The notes below the pieces were generated by a model. It had not been told where the DNA came from, did not search any database, and was given only the letters and a program-made list of their open reading frames with translations. Shown in pieces: positions 1 through 7,478 of a stretch of DNA of 10,711 nucleotides. This stretch comes from Solobacterium sp. (GTDB lineage Bacteria; Bacillota_I; Bacilli_A; Erysipelotrichales; Erysipelotrichaceae). The position numbers and the translations under genes were made by a program. Each line of letters starts with the position of its first letter. Position 1 is the first letter of the stretch. Where the stretch lies: positions 1-10,711 of the forward strand of contig JAFOLE010000275.1 in the NCBI GenBank assembly GCA_017419465.1, read 5' to 3'.

Positions 1-1461
1 CTTCGCCATGCATACAGGGACACGGTCCCAGCCGTTGGAAATAAAGATCTTGATCTTTTCCAGGGCAGTCTCACTGTATTCGACATCGGCTGCGCCGTAG
101 ATCTTCTGCGAGATCGCAAGGATCTTGTTCTGGATGGTGTCGTTGACATCATAGACCGGCGCATAGTGTGTCGGCTCATCGCACAGTGCGCATACGTGCT
201 GCGCAAGTTCGATCGTTCCGTTTCCGCCGTTTGCCCAGCCGTCGCTCTCCTCTGCCGGATAGCCGTTTTCCTTACACCAGGAAAGCAGCGCTGCGACTTC
301 CTTCGGCGTATCGGCCGAGAACTTGTTAATCGCCACAAGGAACGGCACGCCGAATTCCCTGATGCTTTCGACATGCTTGGCAAGGTTCTTTGCGCCTTCC
401 AGCATTGCCTCAACGTTCTCTTCCTGCAGGTGTTCCGCATCGACGCCGCCGTGCATCTTGAGGGCACGTACGGTCGCGACGATGACAACCGCATTCGGTT
501 TCAGTCCGCCAAGACGGCACTTGATGTCGAGGAACTTCTCTGCGCCGAGGTCTGCGCCGAAGCCGGCCTCCGTGACAACGTAATCCGCAAGCTTGAGTGC
601 GGTGCGGGTTGCGATCAGGGAGTTGCAGCCATGGGCGATATTCGCGAACGGTCCGCCATGCACGAATACCGGCGTATGTTCGAGGGTCTGTACGAGGTTC
701 GGCTGAATCGCATCCTTCATGACGACTGCCGCTGCGCCGTCGGCTTCGATGTCCTTAACGGTGACAGGCTTGTTGTCATAGGTGTAGGCAACGATACAGC
801 GGGCAACACGCTCGCGGAAATCATCGAGGTCCTTTGAGAGGCAGAGAATCGCCATGATTTCTGTCGCAACGGTGATGACAAAGTGGTCCTTGCGCTCCAC
901 ACCGTTGGTTGCCTTTTCCTGGGCAATCGTGATCGTACGCAGTGTACGATCATTCATATCGAGGCAGCGTTTCCACTCGACTCTTGCCGGGTCGATGTTC
1001 AGCGGGTTGCCCTGATAGATGCTGTTGTCGAGCATTGCCGCAATCAGGTTGGTTGCGGTTGTGATCGCATGCATGTCTCCGGTGAAGTGCAGGTTGATGG
1101 CCTCCATCGGAACAACCTGTGCATATCCGCCGCCGGCTGCGCCGCCCTTGAGACCGAATACCGGTCCGAGGGAAGGCTCACGCAGACATGCCATGACCTT
1201 CTTGCCGATTTTGTTCATGCCGTCCGCAAGACCGATCGTTGTAGTGGACTTTCCTTCGCCTGCCTTAGTCGGGTTGATCGCCGTCACAAGGATGAGTTTG
1301 CCGTCGGGACGGTCACCGATTTCATCGGCGATCTTCAGGGATACCTTTGCCTTGTCATTGCCGTAGGGAATCAGATACTTCCGGTCGATGCCGGCCTTGT
1401 CCGCAATGGTGTAGATGTCTTCCAGGACTGCCGCCTGGGCGATTTTCAGATCGTTGTTCAT
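1..1461 (-). CDS. fhs: Formate-tetrahydrofolate ligase (FTHFS), 3' end beyond window
   Basis: This cytoplasmic enzyme makes 10-formyl-THF from formate, THF and ATP, feeding purine and formyl-Met synthesis and, in acetogens, the methyl branch of the Wood-Ljungdahl pathway. It was translated by hand from the ATG at 1461-1459; 487 codons stay open to base 1. The family is usually about 555 residues, so roughly 70 C-terminal residues are missing. The ATP-binding loop PTKAGEGKSTTT lies at residues 64-75. The family signature REPSLGPVFGLKGGAAGGG begins at residue 94, and NLHFTGD ends at 129. Near the cut, VCMAK matches the start of a conserved C-terminal block. The start is supported by AGGAG (1472-1476 on the complement, 10 bases upstream) and by the family-like N-terminus MNNDLKIAQ. 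It lies 35 bases downstream of recR on the same strand with no terminator or clear promoter seen between, so it is probably the last gene of the dnaX cluster. Identification is very secure; the operon membership is inferred. Confidence 0.97.
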   Translation of the reverse strand, partial: MNNDLKIAQAAVLEDIYTIADKAGIDRKYLIPYGNDKAKVSLKIADEIGDRPDGKLILVTAINPTKAGEGKSTTTIGLADGMNKIGKKVMACLREPSLGPVFGLKGGAAGGGYAQVVPMEAINLHFTGDMHAITTATNLIAAMLDNSIYQGNPLNIDPARVEWKRCLDMNDRTLRTITIAQEKATNGVERKDHFVITVATEIMAILCLSKDLDDFRERVARCIVAYTYDNKPVTVKDIEADGAAAVVMKDAIQPNLVQTLEHTPVFVHGGPFANIAHGCNSLIATRTALKLADYVVTEAGFGADLGAEKFLDIKCRLGGLKPNAVVIVATVRALKMHGGVDAEHLQEENVEAMLEGAKNLAKHVESIREFGVPFLVAINKFSADTPKEVAALLSWCKENGYPAEESDGWANGGNGTIELAQHVCALCDEPTHYAPVYDVNDTIQNKILAISQKIYGAADVEYSETALEKIKIFISNGWDRVPVCMAK

Positions 1462-1496
1462 TGGTCGTGTTCTCCTCTTTGATCTTCTGGTTCGAT

Positions 1497-2090
1497 TCAC
1501 ATGGCACGCCGGTCCGCAAGTGCATGGGACAGCGTGATCTCGTCTGCGTAGTCAAGCATTCCGCCCGCCGGAAGTCCGTGGGCGATCCGCGTGACAAGAA
1601 GGTCCGGGCATTCCTTTTTCAGAAGCCGGTCAAGGTACATCGCGGTGGTCTCTCCGTCCATCGTTGCGCTGGTCGCAATAATGACTTCCCGCGCCTGTTT
1701 TGCGCGTTCCACCAGCTGATCGATGTTCAGGTCCTCGGGCAGGATTCCCTTGGACGAAGAAATCAGTCCGTTCAGTACGTGATATAACCCCTGATACTCT
1801 CCGGTCCGCTCCATCGCCGTGACATCGCGCGGCGACTGAACCACAAAGATCAGTGCACGGTCCCGGTCCTTGTCCTTACAGACATCGCATTCTTCGCCGT
1901 CCGTAAGATTTCCGCATACCGGACACCGGTGCAGTTTTGTTTTGACATTGACCAGCGCTTCCGAGAACTGCCGTACATCTTCTTCCGGCTGCTCGGCAAT
2001 CATCAGCGCATACCGTTCCGCGGTTTTCTCCCCGACCCCGGGAAGCCGGCGGAACTGTTCGATCAGTGTCTGCAGGCTCTGCGGATACAT
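1497..2090 (-). CDS. recR: Recombination mediator protein RecR
   Basis: RecR acts with RecO (and RecF) to load RecA onto SSB-coated single-stranded DNA at gaps. The 197-residue product has the full family layout: a helix-hairpin-helix DNA-binding motif LPGVGEKTAERYA at 16-28, a four-cysteine zinc finger (C56, C59, C68, C71), then a Toprim domain with VVQSPRDVTAMERTGEY at about 83-99 and GLYHVLNG after it. Length is normal for RecR (about 200). An in-frame TTG sits directly before the chosen ATG (2093-2091), but the family N-terminus is M-Y-P, so the ATG at 2090 is preferred; GGGG in the end of ybaB is the only visible ribosome site and could serve either codon. The gene starts 3 bases after the ybaB stop, which implies translational coupling. 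Intact, with no missing key residue. Confidence 0.97.
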   Translation of the reverse strand: MYPQSLQTLIEQFRRLPGVGEKTAERYALMIAEQPEEDVRQFSEALVNVKTKLHRCPVCGNLTDGEECDVCKDKDRDRALIFVVQSPRDVTAMERTGEYQGLYHVLNGLISSSKGILPEDLNIDQLVERAKQAREVIIATSATMDGETTAMYLDRLLKKECPDLLVTRIAHGLPAGGMLDYADEITLSHALADRRAM

Positions 2091-2093
2091 CAA

Positions 2094-2402
2094 TTACATC
2101 CCCGGGATGGAGATGCCCTGTGTGATCGCGCCCATCTTCTGTTCACGGTCTGCCTTTGCCTGGTCAACCGCGCTGTTGAACGCAATCAGTAACATATCCT
2201 GGAGCTCTTCCTTATTTTCCTTTGCGAGCAGGTCATCGTGGATCGAGATCTCAACGGTTTCGTTGTTTCCCTTGATCTTTACGGTTACGCCTTCGCTTCC
2301 TCCGGTCGTTCCCTCGTAGATCGTTTCATCCAGTTCTTCCTCGATCTTCTTCAGCTTCTTCTGCATCTGCTGTGCCTGTTCCATCAGTCGCTTCATGTCC
2401 AT
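2094..2402 (-). CDS. ybaB: YbaB/EbfC family nucleoid-associated protein
   Basis: Small dimeric DNA-binding protein of the YbaB/EbfC family (YaaK in Bacillus). Family members bind DNA, and the gene is conserved between dnaX and recR. The 102-residue product has the expected architecture: an N-terminal amphipathic helix rich in Met, Gln and Lys (MKRLMEQAQQMQKKLKKIEEEL, split here as residues 3-24), a central beta region containing EGTTGGSEGVTVKIKGNNE (30-48), and a C-terminal helix ending in the typical Gly/Met-rich tail GISIPGM. Two in-frame ATGs are possible: 2402 (used here; GGAG 12 bases upstream, inside dnaX) and 2396 (AGGA 8 bases upstream). The second has the better-placed ribosome site, so the protein may be 100 residues. 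Only 4 bases separate the dnaX stop from the first ATG, so it is certainly in the dnaX operon. Confidence 0.94.
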   Translation of the reverse strand: MDMKRLMEQAQQMQKKLKKIEEELDETIYEGTTGGSEGVTVKIKGNNETVEISIHDDLLAKENKEELQDMLLIAFNSAVDQAKADREQKMGAITQGISIPGM

Positions 2403-2406
2403 AATC

Positions 2407-4176
2407 CTATTTGTCTCCTTCGTCGATAATTTCGACATTCTCTGAACCGAACAGGCCGATGACCGCCTGTTCGCTGTTAAACAGCTCTTCTTCCTGTTTT
2501 GTGTCACGAAGATCATAACGCGTGATCTTCATGGCTTCCGGCAAAGTGCCCGCTTTACTGCGGACACGGAATTCATCCACCGCATTCTTATATGCCGCAT
2601 CGCTGATCACATAGGGCATGCGGTCGATGCCGTTTTCCATCAGGCACCGGTACAGTTCCTTCGCAAATGCCGGATCACTGAGCAGATGCACGGCTGCCTC
2701 GGGTCCGCTGAACAGCAGGACATCCTTACCCGCGGCACGCAGGTCCACCTGACGTAATGACGCGGTATAGCGGTTGATCTTTCCCGGCACCATCAGCCCG
2801 GAAATACCCGCTTCGGCGGACACTTTCTCACTCTTATTGCACTGAACGAGCAGGCTGAGAATCTCATCCACACTCAGCTCTTTGATCGGTTCGGGTTCGG
2901 GCTTTGGTTCCGGTTTCGACTCGATCACGGGTTCCGGAGCACTCACCGGTTCCGGTTCCTGTGCCGGCGCAGTCTCTGCCGGCTTTGGTTCCGCCGGCTT
3001 CGCCGCGGGTTCGGCCGGTTTCGGCGCAGGTGCCGCAGGAGGCGGCGTCACGGTGCGTACCGGAGCGGTCCGGACCGGCGCTGCCTGTACGGCAGGTTCT
3101 GTCTGCCCGGGATTCATCAGTTCAAGACATGCGATCTCGAATACCGCTGTGACCGATCGGGCGGAGCGGTAACGCTCCTGTGCCTTCATCAGCACATCGA
3201 TCATTGCGAGCAGCTGTGATACCGGGATATTCCCGAAGGATTCCGCATGGTCTTCCTTTAATGCATGGAGGTATGCCGCATCATGGGTATACTGCCAGAT
3301 GATGCCGTCCTTGAGGTCCTGAATCAGGTCCTCCGTCAGTCTTCTCAGATCCGTGCCATGCGCTTCACACTCTTTGATTCTTGTCAGCACCTCACCGAGG
3401 TTTCCCGCAAGAATCCCTTCCAGCAGAGCGATCTGTTCACTCTGGGAGGCCAGGCCGAAGATCGAATCGATCACTTCTTCCGTGATCTGTCCGTTTCCGT
3501 AGGCACGTGCCTGTTCGAGAATCGACAGGGAATCACGCATTCCGCCGTCGGCGAGCTCCGCAATCTTTGCGGCAGCTTCCGGTGACAGTTCAAATCCTTC
3601 CTGTTCTGCGATGCTGAGCAGATGGGCCTGAATCTTCGGTGTATCCACCTTGGAGAAATCAAACCGCTGACAGCGGGAGATGATCGTCTTCAGTAACTTC
3701 TGGGGATCGGTCGTCGCAAGAATAAAGATGACATGTTCGGGCGGTTCTTCCAGCGTCTTAAGCAGTGCGCTTGCGGCACTGGAGGAAAGCTGGTGAACCT
3801 CGTCAATGATATAGATCTTATGTTTTCCCATCATCGGGGAAAGACGCGCCCGGTCAATCAGGTCACGGATATCCTCGACATGGGTTTCATTCGCCGCATT
3901 GATTTCAATGATGTCCGGGTGGGTTCCTTCGATCGCTGCCCGGCAGTTTTCGCATTCATTGCACGGAGCGTGGTCCGGATTCGAACAGTTGACCGCCCGC
4001 GCAAGCAGTCTTGCCATGGAGGTTTTTCCGGTTCCGCGGGGACCGCAGAAAAGATAGGCATGACCTACCTTGTTTTCGGCCACCGCATTGCGGATCGCCC
4101 GTACGACATATTCCTGGCCGACCAGTTCGTCAAACGACTGGGACCGGTATTTCTGATACAGCGCAATACTGCTCAT
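2407..4176 (-). CDS. dnaX: DNA polymerase III subunits gamma/tau (clamp loader ATPase)
   Basis: DnaX is the AAA+ motor of the clamp loader, which opens and places the beta clamp on primed DNA; the long tau form also ties polymerase to helicase. In the 589-residue product the N-terminus SSIALYQKYRSQSFDELVGQ is classical. Walker A GPRGTGKT is at 45-52, a structural zinc module uses C64, C72, C75 and C78, Walker B DEVH is at 125-128, and the SRC arginine-finger motif is at 167-169. The AAA+ lid and collar domain follow to about 360. Residues about 365-440 are a Pro/Ala/Lys/Glu-rich linker with KPAEP-type repeats, leading to a C-terminal tau-like domain (about 441-589). No A-rich slippery sequence for gamma/tau frameshifting was seen. 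The ATG at 4176 is the family start, although its nearest ribosome site (AAGGA, 4190-4194) lies a long 13 bases upstream. First gene of the minus-strand cluster. Confidence 0.98.
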   Translation of the reverse strand: MSSIALYQKYRSQSFDELVGQEYVVRAIRNAVAENKVGHAYLFCGPRGTGKTSMARLLARAVNCSNPDHAPCNECENCRAAIEGTHPDIIEINAANETHVEDIRDLIDRARLSPMMGKHKIYIIDEVHQLSSSAASALLKTLEEPPEHVIFILATTDPQKLLKTIISRCQRFDFSKVDTPKIQAHLLSIAEQEGFELSPEAAAKIAELADGGMRDSLSILEQARAYGNGQITEEVIDSIFGLASQSEQIALLEGILAGNLGEVLTRIKECEAHGTDLRRLTEDLIQDLKDGIIWQYTHDAAYLHALKEDHAESFGNIPVSQLLAMIDVLMKAQERYRSARSVTAVFEIACLELMNPGQTEPAVQAAPVRTAPVRTVTPPPAAPAPKPAEPAAKPAEPKPAETAPAQEPEPVSAPEPVIESKPEPKPEPEPIKELSVDEILSLLVQCNKSEKVSAEAGISGLMVPGKINRYTASLRQVDLRAAGKDVLLFSGPEAAVHLLSDPAFAKELYRCLMENGIDRMPYVISDAAYKNAVDEFRVRSKAGTLPEAMKITRYDLRDTKQEEELFNSEQAVIGLFGSENVEIIDEGDK

Positions 4177-4204
4177 AAGCCAATCACATTCCTTACCGCA
4201 TTTT

Positions 4205-4210
4205 ATTATA
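4205..4210 (-). promoter_or_regulatory. Putative -10 box (TATAAT) of the dnaX operon
   Basis: A perfect TATAAT lies on the minus strand inside an AT-rich island (4201-4220), which stands out in an otherwise GC-rich window. Transcription would begin near 4198, leaving a short leader of about 20 bases before dnaX. The matching -35 position (around 4228-4233, TGCCCG) is a poor match to TTGACA, so the promoter is only moderately supported. The box overlaps the T run of the hairpin at 4215-4232. Confidence 0.45.
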
Positions 4211-4214
4211 TATA

Positions 4215-4232
4215 AAAAACCCGAAAGCGGGC
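4215..4232 (-). terminator. Short GC hairpin plus T run upstream of dnaX (weak terminator or attenuator)
   Basis: Read on the minus strand, CCCG-CTTT-CGGG is followed at once by six T residues and then TATATA. A 4-base-pair stem with a T tract resembles a minimal intrinsic terminator. It would stop leftward transcripts that enter from inside the divergent operon, shielding dnaX, or act as a leader attenuator if a promoter lies farther right (TTGTCC, 4290-4295 on the complement, is a weak -35 candidate). The stem is short, so strength is doubtful. Confidence 0.4.
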
Positions 4233-4242
4233 AGGGATATCG

Positions 4243-4305
4243 TTTTCCCGTTGGGCCGGCATGGTAAAGTAGAGATACCGGTCAACTCCGGACAATCTCA
4301 GATAC
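4243..4305 (+). promoter_or_regulatory. Presumed promoter/leader region of the TerB-ATPase-helicase operon
   Basis: The rightward operon must be driven from this part of the divergent spacer. The best -10-like hexamer is TAAAGT (4265-4270), with TTTTCC (4243-4248) 16 bases upstream as a weak -35; neither is close to consensus. An inverted repeat GGTA-9-TACC (4263-4266/4276-4279) and two CCGG tetramers (4278-4281, 4288-4291) lie between the presumed promoter and the start codon and could be an operator or a small leader hairpin. No strong Shine-Dalgarno precedes the ATG at 4306: the nearest is GGA at 4290-4292, 13 bases away. Weak signals overall suggest low basal expression or an unrecognised activator. 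Confidence 0.3.
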
Positions 4306-6150
4306 ATGGCAATGGAACTCTCTGATCTGCTGGAATACGCGAAGCATACGTATCACATCGAAGAAGAACACAAATGGGCAGACTGGCCCGGTTTTTCTGT
4401 GCTTTCGCATCCGGATACCGGCAAGTGGATTGCCTTATGCATGCGGCAGTGGGACAGCGAAACCGGCGAGCTGATTGAACGGGTCGATCTTAAATGCGAA
4501 CAGAGCTCCCTGCGGGAATTCCGTGCCCCCTGGCTGACCCTTCCCGTGCGCATGAAGGGATACCATTGGGTCGGCATTGCCTTTACGCACGAAACCAGTG
4601 CGGCAATCGTCCGCACCCTGTTTGACCGGGCAATCACCTACGGGAAACCCCGCGGGTATACCGTTGTCCTCGATCAGAATACCGGCCCGTCCGAGACCGT
4701 GCACCGCGATACCGCCCTGCCCTTTTCCGGCAGTTCCTACCGCCCGGACAAGGTCAATGTGCCGGTTGAGATCACGCAGATGCGGAAGATGAACTCCACG
4801 CTCGGCGATCTCAAATCCGTAAGAAACAAAACCTTCTATAAGCAGGCCGTCTTCATGAAGGACTATGAAGATGACTATCCCTGGCAGGGAGACTTCTTCC
4901 ATTACTTTTCCACCTACCGGGATCTGAATACACCCCAGCTGCGGGGGTACTTTTCCTGGCGCACAAAGATACGCAAGGGAATCTATGAACCGATTCCCTT
5001 ATCCGCGGCTTATATTTATGTCTATGAACTGCTCAACGGCATCGGTGCCGCTTCTGACGAAGACCGCCTGGCAAAGATCCGTGAGTTTGTGAATCAGTCG
5101 GTGAAAGCCGGTATCTTCCAGACTTCCGATTACCGGACCGTGGAAGACTGGATACCCGCCCTGGGCATCCTGCTGGGATTACGGCCGGAAATCATTGCGA
5201 AGTATGCGGATGATACGTTTTTAAAGCGGGATGCGGTACTTGAAAAGCTGATGAAACCGCGGGAATACAGCGATGAAGACGTTCTGGAGGCACTGAAATT
5301 CATTGCCGGAAAGAAGCTGGATAAAAGTCCGGCAGTAGCGCATGAACGCGGTGCGTTTCTCTTTGCGGAGGCGTGGCGCATCGGCACAGAGACCACCTTT
5401 GACAGCGGAAACACGCTCTTTGCGCTCTGTTTCGGAGCCCGGGGCACCACCCGCTGGTATCCGCTGATCAATGCGGTATATTATGAAGAACACACCCCAA
5501 AAGATCAGGACTATGTCCTGAATTCCATGCATTCCCTGCACTGCCGCAACGGCATCTGGACGCAGGAAGGCTACGATCCGCGCAAGGAACAGAAATCCCT
5601 GCTTGCGGCCTTCCTTCACGAGGCGGACTGTAAATTCCGCAGATATCTCAAAACCGGCCGTTACCTGCAGGAAAAAGAAGCGGATGCCTGGGCGCTTCCG
5701 ATCATCAATGCGGCGATTCAGGCAGACCGGAAAGCGGTGCTTGAGGCATCGCGTCCGAAGATCACGATTGATCTTTCCGGGCTTGAGAAGATCCGCAGCG
5801 ACGCCCTGAAAACGCAGAACAGCCTGCTTACGGAAACGGAAACCATGCCGGATCTTCTGATGGAAGCGCCGCATGCGGAGGAACCTGACGTGACAGAAGA
5901 ACCGGAGCTGAACACCGCCCTTCCGCTCGATCCGGTCTATGTAAAGATCCTGCGGAAGCTGCTTAAGGACGAGCCGGTTCAGGATATCATCCGGGAACAG
6001 CACCTGATGCCGGCACTGATTGCGGATACGGTGAATGAACTGTTTTATGATGAAATCGGTGATACGGTTCTCTTATGTGAAGACGACCGGCTTGCGGTGG
6101 TGGATGACTACCGTGAGGACATCGAACAGCTGATTGGAGGTACGAAGTGA
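4306..6150 (+). CDS. sngA: TerB-N/TerB-C domain protein with YjbR-like N-terminus (Shango SngA-like)
   Basis: First gene of a putative DNA-processing/defence operon; no catalytic motif is visible, so a scaffold or sensor role is inferred. The 614-residue product appears to have three parts. Residues 1-112 resemble the MmcQ/YjbR fold: an early F-x-V-L-x-H-P-x-T-G-K segment, then DLKCEQSSLREF (61-72) and MKGYHWVGIAF (83-93) before a final helix. Residues about 160-380 look like TerB-N, notably YFSWRTKIRKGIYEP (215-229) followed by LSAAYIYVYELLNGIG (232-247). From residue 486, ITIDLSGLEKIRSDA matches the opening of TerB-C, which runs through an acidic linker (about 512-545) to a compact alpha-helical end. 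The ATG at 4306 is followed by another at 4312; neither has a good ribosome site. Its stop overlaps the next start. The TerB assignment comes from motif memory and the neighbouring ATPase and helicase; the symbol follows the Shango system and is provisional. Confidence 0.82.
   Translation: MAMELSDLLEYAKHTYHIEEEHKWADWPGFSVLSHPDTGKWIALCMRQWDSETGELIERVDLKCEQSSLREFRAPWLTLPVRMKGYHWVGIAFTHETSAAIVRTLFDRAITYGKPRGYTVVLDQNTGPSETVHRDTALPFSGSSYRPDKVNVPVEITQMRKMNSTLGDLKSVRNKTFYKQAVFMKDYEDDYPWQGDFFHYFSTYRDLNTPQLRGYFSWRTKIRKGIYEPIPLSAAYIYVYELLNGIGAASDEDRLAKIREFVNQSVKAGIFQTSDYRTVEDWIPALGILLGLRPEIIAKYADDTFLKRDAVLEKLMKPREYSDEDVLEALKFIAGKKLDKSPAVAHERGAFLFAEAWRIGTETTFDSGNTLFALCFGARGTTRWYPLINAVYYEEHTPKDQDYVLNSMHSLHCRNGIWTQEGYDPRKEQKSLLAAFLHEADCKFRRYLKTGRYLQEKEADAWALPIINAAIQADRKAVLEASRPKITIDLSGLEKIRSDALKTQNSLLTETETMPDLLMEAPHAEEPDVTEEPELNTALPLDPVYVKILRKLLKDEPVQDIIREQHLMPALIADTVNELFYDEIGDTVLLCEDDRLAVVDDYREDIEQLIGGTK
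6136..6140 (+). promoter_or_regulatory. Ribosome binding site of the BrxD-like ATPase gene
   Basis: GGAGG inside the last codons of the TerB gene is the strongest Shine-Dalgarno in the window. It lies 6 bases before a GTG (6147) and 9 bases before an ATG (6150), which are adjacent in-frame start candidates. Both spacings work; the ATG, which overlaps the upstream TGA by one base, was preferred. Confidence 0.8.
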
Positions 6151-7478
6151 TGAGTGAACCAAGAAAAGTACCGAAGCGCATAGCGCAGACCGTGCTCAAC
6201 TCCCTCAAGGGAGGCGTTGTGCCGCGCATCGGACTTCCCTATATCATGGTCGGCCGCAAACGTGAGGTCGAAGCGTTATTACATGACGTCGATATCATTT
6301 CCGAAGGCGGTGCCTCCTTCCGGTTTGTGGTGGGAAAATACGGTTCCGGAAAAAGCTTTTTACTGCAGGCGATCCGCAATTATGTCATGGACCGCGGTTT
6401 TATCGTGGCCGATGCGGACCTCTCGCCGGAGCGGCGCCTTCAGGGAACGCGCGGCCAGGGACTGGCCACCTACCGGGAACTGATCTCCAATCTTTCCACA
6501 AAGACGAAACCCGAAGGCGGTGCCCTGACCCTCATCCTCGATCGCTGGATCAGCGCAGCCCAGAGTGAAGCGGCGCTTGAGACCGGTCTTCATCCGGGGG
6601 ATCCTGCCCTTGCGCAGGCAACGGAACGCAAGATCATGGAAGTGACCTCTTCGATCCGCGAACTTGTGCACGGCTTTGAATTTGCCAGACTGCTTACCGC
6701 CTACTATCAGGCGTATATCAGCGGCGATGATGAAACCAGGGCAAAGGTCGTCAAATGGTTCCGCGGAGAATATCCGCTCAAAAGCGAGGCGAAGGAAGCA
6801 CTTGGGGTAAATATCATCATTTCGGATGATGACTGGTATGACTATCTCAAGCTGTTTGCGGTGTTCTTCCGTCTGGCAGGTTATGCGGGCATGATGATCA
6901 TGGTCGATGAACTCGTCAATCTGTACAAGATTCCAAATTCCATTACCCGTCAGTACAATTATGAAAAGATCCTGACGATGTATAACGATACCCTGCAGGG
7001 CAAGGCAAGCTACCTCGGCATCATCATGGGTGCCACGCCGCAGGCACTTGAGGACAAGCGGCGCGGTATCTACAGCTATGAAGCGCTGCGTTCGCGGCTT
7101 GCGGAGGGACGCTTTTCGAAGCCCGGTGCCCGGGACCTGCTTGCGCCGGTCATCCGGCTTGAACCGCTGACCGCAGAAGAGATGCTTGTGCTGTGTGAGA
7201 AGCTTGCGGACATGCATGCGGGACTGTACGGCTATCCGCGCACCGTCAATGCGGAAGACCTTGCGGGCTTTATCAGAACGGAATACAGCCGGATCGGCGC
7301 GGATACGAATATCACGCCGCGTGAAGTGATCCGTGACTTTATTGAACTGCTTGACCTTCTGTATCAGAATCCCGGCATGAAGATTGCGGAGCTTCTGGAG
7401 TCCGATGAATTTTCCTATGCCCAGTCCGAAGCTGTCAGTGATGAGGCGGCGCCGGAATTTGCGGAGTTTACGATATGA
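6150..7478 (+). CDS. sngB: BrxD/DUF2791-type P-loop ATPase (Shango SngB-like)
   Basis: An ATPase of the group seen in BREX systems (BrxD) and related defence operons, probably working with the helicase encoded next. The 442-residue product opens with a basic N-terminal helix and VVPRIGLPYIMVGRKREVE (23-41), the usual entry to this family. Walker A is GKYGSGKS (62-69) and Walker B is MMIMVDEL (248-255, with D253 and E254). Next come VEADADLSPERRL-like substrate-strand residues at about 86-97, a GATPQ sensor-like segment near 291, and ITPREVIRDFIELLD close to the C-terminus, a family trademark. Length is normal for BrxD (about 440). The start overlaps the TerB stop (TGATG), and the end overlaps the helicase start (ATGA), so all three proteins are translationally coupled and probably made in related amounts. 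BrxD is secure as a family; the Shango assignment rests on gene context. Confidence 0.87.
   Translation: MSEPRKVPKRIAQTVLNSLKGGVVPRIGLPYIMVGRKREVEALLHDVDIISEGGASFRFVVGKYGSGKSFLLQAIRNYVMDRGFIVADADLSPERRLQGTRGQGLATYRELISNLSTKTKPEGGALTLILDRWISAAQSEAALETGLHPGDPALAQATERKIMEVTSSIRELVHGFEFARLLTAYYQAYISGDDETRAKVVKWFRGEYPLKSEAKEALGVNIIISDDDWYDYLKLFAVFFRLAGYAGMMIMVDELVNLYKIPNSITRQYNYEKILTMYNDTLQGKASYLGIIMGATPQALEDKRRGIYSYEALRSRLAEGRFSKPGARDLLAPVIRLEPLTAEEMLVLCEKLADMHAGLYGYPRTVNAEDLAGFIRTEYSRIGADTNITPREVIRDFIELLDLLYQNPGMKIAELLESDEFSYAQSEAVSDEAAPEFAEFTI

Noticed and set aside
166..837. A 223-codon open frame on the plus strand.
   Set aside because: It is antisense to fhs, whose conserved protein sequence fully explains this stretch; the product has no recognisable domain.
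2882..3172. Plus-strand frame encoding a Gly/Ser-rich repeat peptide.
   Set aside because: It is the reverse reading of the Pro/Ala/Glu repeat linker of dnaX, so the low complexity is inherited and not an independent gene.
2407..4176. Programmed frameshift in dnaX giving a separate gamma form.
   Set aside because: No A-AAA-AAG or long A run with a downstream hairpin was seen in or after the Pro-rich linker; the gene reads straight through to a tau-like end.
4215..4305. SRP RNA (ffs/scr) upstream of dnaX, as in Bacillus and many relatives.
   Set aside because: The conserved apical core (GGTC, then GGAAGGAAGCAGC-like sequence) is absent on both strands, and the spacer is too short and poorly paired for a full-length RNA.
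6360..7217. A 285-codon minus-strand open frame opposite the ATPase gene.
   Set aside because: Shadow of the BrxD-like gene; no ribosome site or domain.
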